A DNA stretch of 64,000 bases from Streptomyces sp. NBC_00663 (GCF_036226885.1 NZ_CP109027.1:4030001-4094000); one strand, 5' to 3'. Positions 25,862 to 34,590 are shown, numbered from the stretch's first letter. Notes: generated from the letters alone by a model not told the origin. Numbers and translations are program-made.

Positions 25862-25877
25862 GGGCCAATTTTGGTCC
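25862..25877. promoter_or_regulatory. Candidate operator of the Scr1/HATPase module
   Basis: GGGCCAA and TTGGTCC form an imperfect 7-bp inverted repeat around TT, within the 228-base divergent promoter region of the ATPase and Scr1 genes. Its AT-rich centre stands out in the region. Regulator identity is inferred only from position. Confidence 0.4.
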
Positions 25878-25951
25878 GACGCAAGCCGTTGCCGTAATCT
25901 GCCCCTCGAACGAGGCACTGCCGCAAGGCAGTTGGGCGCAGGGAGAAGGAC

Positions 25952-26803
25952 ATGCCACGCAGGCAGCAGGCCACGGCGCGCCAGGCGCGCTTGGGCGCCG
26001 AGATGCGGAAACTCCGCGAGGCGGCAGGCCTGAAGGGGCGCGCAGCCGCCGCGCTGCTGGGTACGGACTCGGCACAGGTGAGCCAGGTCGAGGCGGGCCT
26101 CGCGGGTCTCAGCGAAGAGCGCCTGCGCCGGATGGCCGCCCACTACGCCTGCGCGGACGAGGAGTTGGTGTCAGCGCTGGCGGCGATGACCGCCGACCGG
26201 ACGCGCGGCTGGTGGGAGGAGTACCAAGGCCTGCTGCCCACGCCGTTCCTGGACCTCGCCGAGCTGGAGCATCACGCCCGCTACCGCTGGGACGTGGACT
26301 TCCTGCACGTCCCCGGACTGTTGCAGACGCGGGACTACGCACACGCGCTCTTCTCCTACGTGAACCCGGAGCACCCCGCGAGCGAGCTGGACCGCTGGGT
26401 GGAGCACCGCATGCAGCGCAAGGTCATCATCGAGCGCCCCGATCCGATCCCGTACCGGACCGTGCTGCACGAAGCGGCACTCCGCATCCGTGTCGGCGAC
26501 CGCGCCGCCACGCGGGCTCAGCTCACCCGCATCATCGAACTCTCCGAGGCCGACCACATCACCGTGCGCGTCATCCCCTTCGACCTGGACGGATTCGGCG
26601 GAGCCGGGAGCGACATGGTGTACGCGGGAGGTCCCGTCCCCGCGTTGGACACCGTGGTGCGAGACGGCCCCAACGGCACGGTGTTCATCGACGCCGAAGC
26701 TCAACTCAGCCGCTTTCGAACGCTCTTCCGTAAAGTGGAGGCGGAGTCACTGGAGCCCGGTCGTTCCCGCGACTTGATCCACAGGTTGACGAAGGAGCTG
26801 TGA
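25952..26803 (+). CDS. Scr1-family helix-turn-helix regulator (WhiJ-like)
   Basis: The 283-residue protein starts with an XRE-type helix-turn-helix (LGAEMRKLREAAGLKGRAAAALLG, then AQVSQVEAGLAG) at about residues 11-55. A Scr1-type domain follows: TRGWWEEYQGLLPTPF, LHVPGLLQTRDYAHALF, RQRK-like positions in HRMQRKVI, and VIPFDLDGFGGAG. These regulators are abundant in Streptomyces and act with a DUF397 protein to control development and secondary metabolism. GGGAGAAGGAC precedes the ATG. The stop lies a few bases before the DUF397 start. Confidence 0.92.
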   Translation: MPRRQQATARQARLGAEMRKLREAAGLKGRAAAALLGTDSAQVSQVEAGLAGLSEERLRRMAAHYACADEELVSALAAMTADRTRGWWEEYQGLLPTPFLDLAELEHHARYRWDVDFLHVPGLLQTRDYAHALFSYVNPEHPASELDRWVEHRMQRKVIIERPDPIPYRTVLHEAALRIRVGDRAATRAQLTRIIELSEADHITVRVIPFDLDGFGGAGSDMVYAGGPVPALDTVVRDGPNGTVFIDAEAQLSRFRTLFRKVEAESLEPGRSRDLIHRLTKEL

Positions 26804-26811
26804 GGCACCCC

Positions 26812-27027
26812 ATGGACACCCCCGGCATCTGGCGAAAGTCGTCCTACTCCGGCGGAGGCGAGGGCAACGCCTGCGTAGAGATGGCGAACCTGCGCACCCA
26901 CATAGCGATACGCGACTCCAAGCACCCAGCCCACGGCACCCTCGCCTTCCCACCCACCGCCTTCGCCACGTTCCTCAACAGCCTCAAGAGCCTCAAAGGC
27001 CTCAAGACGACCGAACTCTCCTCGTGA
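26812..27027 (+). CDS. DUF397-family small protein
   Basis: A 71-residue protein of the DUF397 family, with the hallmark WRKSSYSGGGEGNACVEMA near the N-terminus and IAIRDSKHPAHGTLAF. These proteins accompany Scr1 regulators and are thought to modulate them. I prefer the ATG at 26812; the GTG at 26800 overlaps the regulator stop and would add four residues. The last 26 bases overlap the 3' end of the convergent SUKH-3 gene. The C-terminus has a short LKSLKGLK repeat. Confidence 0.9.
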   Translation: MDTPGIWRKSSYSGGGEGNACVEMANLRTHIAIRDSKHPAHGTLAFPPTAFATFLNSLKSLKGLKTTELSS

Positions 27028-27952
27028 GCCTCTGCATCGCCTCGTCCGGCGTGGGCGCCAGAAGCGCGATGGAGTCCATGCCCACGTACACCGCGCCGTC
27101 CTCCGCGATCCCCAGGTACTGGTTCCGGCGGTCGACCATGCCGATCGGATAGAGGTACGTCCCGGCCTGCTCACTCAGGTCGTCGAAGATCTCTTCGTCC
27201 CACAGAGCGAGCAGCGGATCGAGCCGGAATTCACCCCAGGGCATGGAGTCCCACGGCTCCCGGAACGGGATCCCCACGCCACCGAATTCGGCAAGGAACC
27301 GCCGCGCGGCCTCGTGGATCTCGAATTCACCGTGCAGACGCAGCACGCTCTCCCAAGTCGCGGTAGGGACGGAACGCCCTGGGTACCACCCGGCGGCGCG
27401 CAGTACACGCCGGTCCGTGTCCTCTCCGACCGCCACCACCCCCACGCGATCCCAGAACGCGTGCGCGCGCACCGGAGTCCGTGGAGCCCAGAGGTCGGCC
27501 ACAGCCGCCTGCGAGCGTACGAGAACGTCCAGCCCTCGGTCGGCGGAGTCGGCAAGCTGCTCTACGTCCTCCCTGGCGAGGTACAGAGCCCCGTCCTCCG
27601 CCATGGCCAGGTAACTGTTCCCGTTGTCGGCCCGGCCGACAGGGCACAAAGGCGTCCCGGCCTTCTCACTCAGCCTGGCGAAGGCCGCCTCGTCCCACTC
27701 AGCCGTGAGCGGGTCGAACCGGACGGCCGATCGCGTCGCGACAGCGTCCGCGGGCCAGCCGTAGGTCACCAACCCACCGAATTCGGCGAGGAATCGACGG
27801 GCGGCCTCATGGAAATGGAACAGGAAGAAACCGCGCTCACGAAGGAGTTCCTCCCACGTCTCGGTCGCCACCGAACGCCCCGGCTGCCATCCCGCCCGCC
27901 GCAGCACACGGTCCGTCTCCATGGACCAGCGCTGCATCGGCTCATGACTCAT
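27002..27952 (-). CDS. Tandem SUKH-3 domain protein, probable immunity protein
   Basis: The 316-residue protein is made of two copies of one SUKH-3-like unit. Unit 1 (about 15-150) has VLRRAGWQPGRSV and HEAARRFLAEFGGLVTYG; unit 2 (about 175-310) has VLRAAGWYPGRSV and HEAARRFLAEFGGVGIPF. Each unit continues with (R)FDPL or RLDPL and a (Y)LGIAEDGAVYVG-like strand. SUKH-family proteins are frequent immunity proteins of polymorphic toxins. It is the last gene of the minus-strand series behind the Rhs toxin, so it may protect against that toxin or another one. No strong ribosome binding site precedes the ATG at 27952. Confidence 0.85.
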   Translation of the reverse strand: MSHEPMQRWSMETDRVLRRAGWQPGRSVATETWEELLRERGFFLFHFHEAARRFLAEFGGLVTYGWPADAVATRSAVRFDPLTAEWDEAAFARLSEKAGTPLCPVGRADNGNSYLAMAEDGALYLAREDVEQLADSADRGLDVLVRSQAAVADLWAPRTPVRAHAFWDRVGVVAVGEDTDRRVLRAAGWYPGRSVPTATWESVLRLHGEFEIHEAARRFLAEFGGVGIPFREPWDSMPWGEFRLDPLLALWDEEIFDDLSEQAGTYLYPIGMVDRRNQYLGIAEDGAVYVGMDSIALLAPTPDEAMQRLTRRVRSS

Positions 27953-28004
27953 CTACGTGCCGATACGGGCCGACACGGCCCTGGCCACCAGTCGGTACAC
28001 GAAA

Positions 28005-28475
28005 TCACTGCTCCCGACGACCGCGTACGAATTTCCAGGCATCCTCGGCCGCATACGTGACGGTCAACCGCCAGGTCTCCAGTTTGTCCCACACCTTTGA
28101 CGCGATCTTCCGCCACTTGAACCACGGCGGCAGTTGCCGGAACGGGACGTGGTCCAGGGTGTCGTCGACGGCGTTCTCGGCGATGCCGTGATGCCCCTCC
28201 GCACGCAGCGCCGCGTACAGCTCCGGTGTCAGCGTGCCGTTGAGCCGGGCCGCGGTGCCGGCCGCGGTGTAGGCGAAGATTCGCTGGTCGCGGTCCGGCA
28301 GCCGCATCGCCTTGAGGATGCGCGGCGAGGCGTCTTCCAGGGAGCAGTTGAAGGCCAGTCCGATCGCCGCCGTACCGAGGTGTTGCTCACCGCGCTCGTA
28401 GGCCGCGTCCCAGTCGGCGGGGTCGTCGAGACCCAGCAGACCCTCGCCGCTTTCCCAGTTCCACTCGGACGGCAT
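28005..28475 (-). CDS. Candidate immunity protein of the Rhs toxin (paralogue of 33200-33670)
   Basis: This 156-residue protein follows the toxin gene by 27 bases and has GAAGGAAGA ahead of its ATG. It starts WNWESGEGLLGLDDPADWDA and contains LGTAAIGLAFNCS, SPRILKAM, GTLTPELYAALRAEG and VPFRQLPPWFKW. The product of 33200-33670 has the same length and the same blocks, so the two are paralogues on either side of the toxin gene. The position directly after the toxin C-terminus is the classic immunity-gene site. I know no named family for it. Confidence 0.8.
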   Translation of the reverse strand: MPSEWNWESGEGLLGLDDPADWDAAYERGEQHLGTAAIGLAFNCSLEDASPRILKAMRLPDRDQRIFAYTAAGTAARLNGTLTPELYAALRAEGHHGIAENAVDDTLDHVPFRQLPPWFKWRKIASKVWDKLETWRLTVTYAAEDAWKFVRGRREQ

Positions 28476-28502
28476 GACTGGTCGTCTTCCTTCTTTCGTC
28501 CC

Positions 28503-31500
28503 TCACCCGTCGCACGGAGGCGGCGGGAGCACCTTCTGCTTCTTCTTGTTGTTGATCATCTTGGCCCTCACCAGCTTGGTCAGAGTGTTTTCCTTGACAG
28601 CGCTGGACGGGTACGAGGCCTGGACGTGGCCATGGTAGATCTCCTTGACGATCTTGCCGTTCTTGTCCGTGACGTAGTCGTGCCGGTCGAGCACCACGAT
28701 CTCGTTGTTGACGTGGTCCACGCCGACGCGCCGGAAATCGTCCGCGTTGCTGCCGTCGCCCCGCGTGATGGATCGGTCCAGCGCGGCCTGGCCGTTCGAG
28801 GGAGCGCGGCCGATCTCGCCCTTGGCCGACGACGAGGAGCTCGAACCGTGCTTGTCGTACGTCGAGTCGTCGTAGATACGGATCGGCTCGTCGCCCTCCA
28901 GGCCGAGCGGGTCGCTCCAGCGCAGCGGGTTGTCGACGTAAGCGTGGTGGTTCGGCGCGGGTTCCAGGCCCAGGGGGTCCGGTGAGAGGTAGCTCGCGGT
29001 GTCCGGGTCGTAATAGCGGGACAGGTTGTAGTGCAGGCCCGTCTCCGGGTCGCGGTACTGGCCCGGGAAGGACAGTGGGCACAGGTCTCCGGCGTCGCCG
29101 CCGGGCAACGGCCGTCCCCACAGGGTCGTCGCCGAGCGCCAGGCGATCTCCCCGTCCTCACCGATCAGTTCGCTGGGCGTGCCGACCAGGTCGGTGACGA
29201 TCGCGTAGAACCGCCGGTCGACCGAGGCCTGGTCGTCGTCGGCCCGCCACTGGCTGCGCACCTGCGCCGCCGCCCGGTGCGTGCCCGGCTCCCAGTCCCA
29301 GGTGTCGGTCTGCGCCACCCCGTCCCGCAGCGTCTGCTGCTCCGCGAGGTTGCCGGCGTCCCAGGTGAAGAGGGTCTCGTCGGCGACGGAACCGTCCTCG
29401 CGCACCCGTGCCTTTGCGGTGCGGCGGCCCAGCACGTCGTAGCGGTAACGCCATACGCCGTTGTCCGGCGTCGTCGCCTCGGTGAGGTGGTCGTCCGCGT
29501 CCCAGACGTACGTCCAGACGCGCCGCAGCCCGGACAGCGTGCGCCGGATCACCCGGGTCACCCGACCCTGCGCGTCGTGCTCGTAGGAGGTACGGCCCGC
29601 CGAGGTGACCTTGGTGCCGGAGTGCCGCGCCGCGCCCTGGGCGTCGTCGCCGCCCGGCGCCGGGTGCTCGGCGGCGGTGAGGTTGCCGAGGTCGTCGTAG
29701 GCGTAGGACTCGGTCCAGGTGTCCGCCGAAACCCGGGTGACGCGGCCCACGGGGTCGAGGTCGAAGCGGCGGGTGCCGGAGAGGCGGTCGGTGATCGCGG
29801 TCAGGTGGCCGTCCGCGCGATAGGCGTAGGCGCGGGCCTGGCGGACCGTGGGAGCGCCTTGCTGGCTGCTGCCGCCGGTGGCCGTCGCCGCCTGGACGAC
29901 CTGCTCCACCAGGCGGTGGCCGGAGTCCCACGACTGCGTCAGGGTGGCCGCCGCGCCCAGGCCCCGGGAGGTCTCCCGGCCGGCCGCGTCGAACGCGAAG
30001 GTCAGCTCACCGGCCGCGGTGACGAGCGAGACGGGCAGGCCCGCGGAGTCGTACGACCACTGCGACACCGCACCCGAGGGTGTGGTCCGGCGGATGCGCC
30101 GCCCCAGCAGGTCGTAGGCGCTGGTGACGGTCCGGCCGTCCACCGCCTCGGCGACGATCCTGCCCGCCGCGTCATACGCGTACGAGACGCGGCTGTCGGC
30201 GTTCACGGCCTCGGTCAGCCGTCCGGACACGTCGTACCGCAGCTCGGTGACCGCGCCGCTGTCGGTCTGCGCCGTCACGACCCGGCCCGCGAGGTCACGG
30301 GTGATCCGCACCGACTGGCCGGTGCCGTTCCTGCGCTCGATCTGGCGGCCGGTCGGGTCATAGGCGTAGGTGAGCGTGCGGCCGTCGAAGTCCGTCTCGG
30401 CGAGCAGGTGGCCGGCCGCGTCGTAGTCGTAACTCCACCGGCCGCCCTGCGGGTTGGTCACGGCGGTGAGGCGCAGCTCGGCGTCGTGGGTGAAGACGTA
30501 GCGGGTGCCGTCCGGGTCGGTCCGGGCGCTGGGCAGGTCGAACGCGCCGTACTCGAAGACGGTGGCGGAACCGCCCGGCTCGCGGTGTTCGGTGAGGTTG
30601 CCCTCCGCGTCGTAGGCCCAGGACTCCCGGCCGCCGTCCGCGCGCTCGCGCCACAGCAGCAGGCCCTCGGGGTTCCAGCTCTGGCGGACGGTGCCGCCGA
30701 CGGGGTCGTCGATGCGTACGACACGGCCGTACACGTCCCGTTGCACCGTCACGACGCTGCCGCGCGGGTCGACGACCCGCACCGGCATCCCGGTGCCGTC
30801 GGTGTCGTACCGGAACGTGTTGCCGAGCGCGTCGGTCTGCGCGATCCGGTGCCCGCGTTCGTCGTACGCGTACGAGGTCACCGCGCCCAGCGGGTCGGTG
30901 CTGGTGAGCAGGTTGCCCCGGTCGTCGTAGGTGCACTCCCAGCGCGAGCCGTCGGGCTGAGTGACGGCGACGGGCTGGGCGTCGGCGTCGTACTCCACCT
31001 CGATGCTGGTGCCGTCGGGCCGGTCCATGCGCACCGGCTCGCCGTGCGCGCCGAGCGTGAAGCGGGTCGTACGGCCCAGCTCGTCGGTGCGGGAGAGCAT
31101 CCGCCCGTAGCGGTCCCACTCGGAGTACGTGCGGTGGCCGAGGGGGTCGGTCTCGGCGGTGAGCTGGAGGAGTTCGTTGTAGTGGTACGTCGTCGTATGG
31201 CCGAGCGCGTCTGTGTAGCGCGTCTCGCGGCTCTCCGTGTCATATGTGATCGAGGAGGCGAGGCTGCCGTCCGAGCCGGTACCGCCGGTGCAGCGGTCCA
31301 GGGCGTCGTAGGTGAAGCGGTAGGAGTATGCGTTGCGGTCGGTCCACGACGTGATGCGCCCGCGCGCGTCGTACGTGAGCTTCCGGGGCAGACCGCTGGA
31401 GTTGTGGATCTCGGTGAGGTTGCCGTCGGGGTCGTAGCCGAAGCGCTTGAGTGTCGTGCCGTCAGGGCCGTCCTCCGGGTTGTGGAGGCGGAGTCCGGTG

Positions 31501-33104
31501 ACGCGTCCGCTGTCGGCGTCGGTGTCGACGTACACGTGGCGGCCCGCCGAGTCCCGTACGGCGACCGGTGTGCCGTCGTCGTCGCGGTCGAAGTCGATAC
31601 GGAGGCCGTTGCGGTCGGTGATCGCCGCGAGGGGGAGGGTGAAGACGTCGTCTGCGGCCGTGGGGCGTCGGCGCGGGGCGAAGTGGCGGGTGATGCCGCT
31701 GCCCGGGTCGGTGATCCGCACGGGGGTGCCGGGGGCGCCGTCCCAGTCCAGCAGCAGGCGCGGGCCCTCCGACGGCAGGACCGAGGTGCCCGGTGTGGGC
31801 ACCGGGTAGAAGAGGAGCATGCCGTCCTCGGTCGCGAAGACGGCGCCCTCGTCGTCCAGTTCGAGGCGTTCGTCGAGGGTGGAGGCCCAGGACTGCCCGA
31901 AGGAACGGCCGTACGGGTAGGTCGACAGGTGGGTCCGACGCAGCACGGTCGGGAGCAGGCCCGGCAGGTCGACGTCGGTCTCCTGCATGAGCATCTCGCC
32001 GGAGATCATGTCGATCGGGTCGCCGTTCTTGCAACGGCCCTTCGGGGGCTTGCTGTGCGCGGCGGCCTCGTCGGCCTCCTTGCGCAGGCCCTTCTTCCCC
32101 AGCCCCTTGGCCATGGCCTTGAGGCCACCCTTGCCGAGCATCTTCAGCCCCTTGGCGAGGCCGCCGAGGGTGGTCAGGCCCTTCATGCCGGGGATGCAGT
32201 CGAGCGCGGCCAGGCCTACGTCCCATAGGGAGGCCTGGCCCTTGGAATATTTGTAGAGCGTGTCCGCGAGTACGACGAGGGCCGCGATGAGGACGATCGC
32301 TCCGAGGATCGGCCCACCGATGATCATCGCGATGACACCGACCACGGCAACGACGATCTTGCAGACGGCGACGATGTTGTCCCAGTTGTCCGTGAACCAG
32401 TCCCCGACCTCCTCCCACCAGGAGCGGTTCTGGATGCCGGCGTCGGACGCCTCGTCGATCTTCGTCTTCGCGGTGTGGGCGGCTTCCTCACGCATCTTCC
32501 GCGCGTCGGCGGCCATCTTCTTCGCGGCGGCGAGGGCGTCCTGCGCGCTGTCGACGTCCGACTGGGCGCTGGTCTGGGCGGTCTTGGCGTGCTGGGCATC
32601 ACGAGTGGCGGCACGAACCTTGCCCTCATCCGGCTTGTCACCGCCCGACTTACTGCCGGTCGGGTCGTCCTTGTACTTGTCCGCTTCCTTGTTCGCCCGC
32701 GTCACCCACGAATCGGCCGACGTGAGACGGGAGCTGGCGGAGGAGAGGTCGCTCTGTGCTTCCCGCCCCTTGGCCAACGCCCGGTCGGCCAACGCCTGCG
32801 CCCGCTCCAGCTTCGGCCAGAAGTCGGTCAGCGCGTCCCCGCACAACTCGTACGACTTCTTCAGCTTCTTCAGGTTCTTCGGGACATCGCCGAACTCGTC
32901 CTTGAAGACTTCGGCAGACTTGCCCGCCCACTCCAGCAGGGTGTCCTCACCCGCCATGCCGTTCACCAGGCGGAGGGCATCCGAGACGTCATCGGCGAAA
33001 TCGTGAAGTGTCTTCGCCAGCCGCTTGATCCGGTCCGGATCACCCGGCGTCGGATCCTTGTCCAGATCCAGGACATGCCAGTCCGTGGGCCGATGCCCCG
33101 CCAT
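28503..33104 (-). CDS. Rhs/YD-repeat polymorphic toxin with a type VII-like N-terminus
   Basis: A 1533-residue protein. Residues 1-230 are a helical WXG100-like region (LLEWAGKSAEVFKDEFG). Residues 243-290 form one or two membrane helices, and near residue 355 comes a DUF6531-like start (CKNGDPIDMISGEM). YD repeats fill about 555-1230, and an Rhs core (YRDPETGLHYNLSRYYDPD, then SYLSPDPLGL) ends near 1380. After WSDPLGLEG the last 130 residues form a distinct toxin domain with GRAPSNGQAALDRSI, RRVGVDHVNNEIVVLDRHD and YHGHVQ. It ends in PPPPCDG. The toxin is probably exported by the ESX system and released from the Rhs cage. Toxin activity is unassigned; a nuclease is likely by family habit. 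Confidence 0.92.
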   Translation of the reverse strand: MAGHRPTDWHVLDLDKDPTPGDPDRIKRLAKTLHDFADDVSDALRLVNGMAGEDTLLEWAGKSAEVFKDEFGDVPKNLKKLKKSYELCGDALTDFWPKLERAQALADRALAKGREAQSDLSSASSRLTSADSWVTRANKEADKYKDDPTGSKSGGDKPDEGKVRAATRDAQHAKTAQTSAQSDVDSAQDALAAAKKMAADARKMREEAAHTAKTKIDEASDAGIQNRSWWEEVGDWFTDNWDNIVAVCKIVVAVVGVIAMIIGGPILGAIVLIAALVVLADTLYKYSKGQASLWDVGLAALDCIPGMKGLTTLGGLAKGLKMLGKGGLKAMAKGLGKKGLRKEADEAAAHSKPPKGRCKNGDPIDMISGEMLMQETDVDLPGLLPTVLRRTHLSTYPYGRSFGQSWASTLDERLELDDEGAVFATEDGMLLFYPVPTPGTSVLPSEGPRLLLDWDGAPGTPVRITDPGSGITRHFAPRRRPTAADDVFTLPLAAITDRNGLRIDFDRDDDGTPVAVRDSAGRHVYVDTDADSGRVTGLRLHNPEDGPDGTTLKRFGYDPDGNLTEIHNSSGLPRKLTYDARGRITSWTDRNAYSYRFTYDALDRCTGGTGSDGSLASSITYDTESRETRYTDALGHTTTYHYNELLQLTAETDPLGHRTYSEWDRYGRMLSRTDELGRTTRFTLGAHGEPVRMDRPDGTSIEVEYDADAQPVAVTQPDGSRWECTYDDRGNLLTSTDPLGAVTSYAYDERGHRIAQTDALGNTFRYDTDGTGMPVRVVDPRGSVVTVQRDVYGRVVRIDDPVGGTVRQSWNPEGLLLWRERADGGRESWAYDAEGNLTEHREPGGSATVFEYGAFDLPSARTDPDGTRYVFTHDAELRLTAVTNPQGGRWSYDYDAAGHLLAETDFDGRTLTYAYDPTGRQIERRNGTGQSVRITRDLAGRVVTAQTDSGAVTELRYDVSGRLTEAVNADSRVSYAYDAAGRIVAEAVDGRTVTSAYDLLGRRIRRTTPSGAVSQWSYDSAGLPVSLVTAAGELTFAFDAAGRETSRGLGAAATLTQSWDSGHRLVEQVVQAATATGGSSQQGAPTVRQARAYAYRADGHLTAITDRLSGTRRFDLDPVGRVTRVSADTWTESYAYDDLGNLTAAEHPAPGGDDAQGAARHSGTKVTSAGRTSYEHDAQGRVTRVIRRTLSGLRRVWTYVWDADDHLTEATTPDNGVWRYRYDVLGRRTAKARVREDGSVADETLFTWDAGNLAEQQTLRDGVAQTDTWDWEPGTHRAAAQVRSQWRADDDQASVDRRFYAIVTDLVGTPSELIGEDGEIAWRSATTLWGRPLPGGDAGDLCPLSFPGQYRDPETGLHYNLSRYYDPDTASYLSPDPLGLEPAPNHHAYVDNPLRWSDPLGLEGDEPIRIYDDSTYDKHGSSSSSSAKGEIGRAPSNGQAALDRSITRGDGSNADDFRRVGVDHVNNEIVVLDRHDYVTDKNGKIVKEIYHGHVQASYPSSAVKENTLTKLVRAKMINNKKKQKVLPPPPCDG

Positions 33105-33199
33105 ACCGCAACCCCCGTCACGCGTGCATCACTCTCAACAGCTATGTGCACCCGCGAACCTACAGGGAACGGTCGTTCGACGCGACAAACAGCATGTCA

Positions 33200-33670
33200 T
33201 CAGGTCCGACGGCGTCCGCGCAGCGCCCGCCAGGCCTCGCCGATTGCCTCCAACGGCCGTAGCCACCACCTCAGCAGCGTCTCCCGCACCGTCACGTAGA
33301 CCCACCGCCGCTTCAGCCACGGCGGCAGATCCCTGAAGGGTACGAACGTCAGCGTGTCGTCGATCGCGTGGTCGGCGGCGCCGCCGAGGCCCTCGGCGCG
33401 CAGGGCCTCGTACAGCTCCGGAGTCAGGCGGCCGTCGAGGCGGGCCAGGTGGGCGGTCGCGGTGAAGGGGAAGTCCCGGCCCGGGCCCGGCAGCAGTTCC
33501 AGGGCGCGGATGATCCGCGGGGACACCACCTCAGGAGGGCAGTTGAGGGCGAGGCCGATCACCGCGGCGCCCAGCTTGTCGTCGTTGCGGTCGAGCGCGG
33601 CGTCGACTTCGGCCGGGTCGTCCATGCCGAGCAGGCCTTCGCCGGTTTCCCAGTTCCAGTCGCGTGTCAT
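33200..33670 (-). CDS. Second candidate immunity protein (paralogue of 28005-28475)
   Basis: The 156-residue product matches the length and the blocks of the downstream copy: WNWETGEGLLGMDDPAE, LGAAVIGLALNCP, SPRIIRAL, GRLTPELYEALRAEGLGG and VPFRDLPPWLK. The C-terminal 40 residues differ more, with Trp/Arg-rich helices. Its ATG overlaps the stop of the preceding gene (ATGA). Since it lies upstream of the toxin gene rather than behind it, it may be an orphan immunity for a displaced toxin, or protect against a related strain's toxin. 95 bases separate it from the toxin start. Confidence 0.8.
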   Translation of the reverse strand: MTRDWNWETGEGLLGMDDPAEVDAALDRNDDKLGAAVIGLALNCPPEVVSPRIIRALELLPGPGRDFPFTATAHLARLDGRLTPELYEALRAEGLGGAADHAIDDTLTFVPFRDLPPWLKRRWVYVTVRETLLRWWLRPLEAIGEAWRALRGRRRT

Positions 33671-33987
33671 GCCGAACGTTCTTCTCTGGTGTCTCGTCCC
33701 ATGACCCAGGCCTTCATCCTCGTCACGGCCCACGCCAATTGATCAGCATCGGCCAACTCCAGCACCTCGTCTGTCACCTCGCCACTGGCCACCTTCGCCA
33801 GCTGGAGTTGCGCCTCCGCCGTGTCCCAGACAGTCAACGCGGCCAGGCGGTCCGGGCCTTCGAGGGTGAGGCAGGCGCTCGGTTTGGGGCGGCTCGCGAT
33901 CGGTGCCTGCCAAGTCACCTCGTACCGCCGCTCGTCCAGCTCCGCGCGCAGGCGGCCGTACCACCTACGCAGTTCATCCAGGTCCAT
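33667..33987 (-). CDS. Small protein, possible TriTu-type immunity protein
   Basis: A 106-residue cytoplasmic protein. The pattern ACLTLEGPDRLAALTVWDTAEAQL, VASGEVTDE and a C-terminal AWAVTRMKAWV helix resembles proteins named TriTu-type immunity proteins in toxin loci; this resemblance is from memory and is not firm. It is coupled to both neighbours: it starts inside the end of the preceding gene (14-base overlap), and its stop overlaps the start of the 156-residue immunity gene as ATGA. Confidence 0.6.
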   Translation of the reverse strand: MDLDELRRWYGRLRAELDERRYEVTWQAPIASRPKPSACLTLEGPDRLAALTVWDTAEAQLQLAKVASGEVTDEVLELADADQLAWAVTRMKAWVMGRDTREERSA

Positions 33988-34588
33988 CGAGCAGCACGCC
34001 CTCCAGCGCATGGGCGTACGCCCTCACGCCCGCCCTCGCCCCCTCCGGCGTCGGCGAATCCGGTCGCAGTACGCCCGGCAGGAACGCCACCCGCCACATC
34101 CGGAAGACTTCCGTCATCGAACATCTCCTGTCCGGGCCCAACAGCGCAGCCGCACTCCGCACCGCCGCTACGACGAGAGGCGCGCCTCTCTCCACCCCCG
34201 GCCCCCGCACGATCGCGGCGCCCACCAGCCCTTCCATGAGCCTCGTCAGCTGCAAGTCGGCGCCCATGCCGAGCATCCGCCCGAGCACCCGTGGATTGTC
34301 GACGCCCGGTGGATACTCCTCGATGCAGCCCGAATGCAGCATCAGGGACTCGGCCGTCACCTCCCCCGACCCGTCGCCCCAGCCACCCTGCCGCTCGAAG
34401 AGCCGCATCGTCCCGGGTGAGAAGTCGCCGATCTCCCGTACCCCCGCCAGCAGGCCGTCCAACTCTCCCCGGTGTGCCGTCACGAAGGTGGTCAGCGTCG
34501 ACGAACCCGCCGCGGCCGCCAAGTCCAGCACCGACCACAACGGCCCGAAGACGTCGTACGCCAGCCCCCGCTCGTCGGCCCGTGCCAC
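33974..34588 (-). CDS. Unknown Ala/Gly-rich protein of the toxin operon
   Basis: The 204-residue product has no domain that I recognise. It is mainly helical, with conserved-looking GPLWSVLDLAAAAG, FERQGGWGDGSGE, and YPPGVDNPRVLGRMLGMGADLQLTRLMEG. No signal peptide or membrane segment is seen, so it should be cytoplasmic. It begins with a GTG two bases after the stop of the upstream gene and overlaps the following gene by 14 bases, so it belongs to the same transcript. A role as chaperone or accessory factor of the ESX effector is possible. Confidence 0.65.
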   Translation of the reverse strand: MARADERGLAYDVFGPLWSVLDLAAAAGSSTLTTFVTAHRGELDGLLAGVREIGDFSPGTMRLFERQGGWGDGSGEVTAESLMLHSGCIEEYPPGVDNPRVLGRMLGMGADLQLTRLMEGLVGAAIVRGPGVERGAPLVVAAVRSAAALLGPDRRCSMTEVFRMWRVAFLPGVLRPDSPTPEGARAGVRAYAHALEGVLLDGPG

Positions 34589-34590
34589 CG

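Noticed and set aside
29031..32228. A 1065-codon open frame on the plus strand opposite the Rhs toxin gene
   Set aside because: It is an antisense shadow of a GC-rich coding region; its translation is low-complexity Val/Gly/Arg-rich with no domain, while the minus-strand frame has clear YD repeats.
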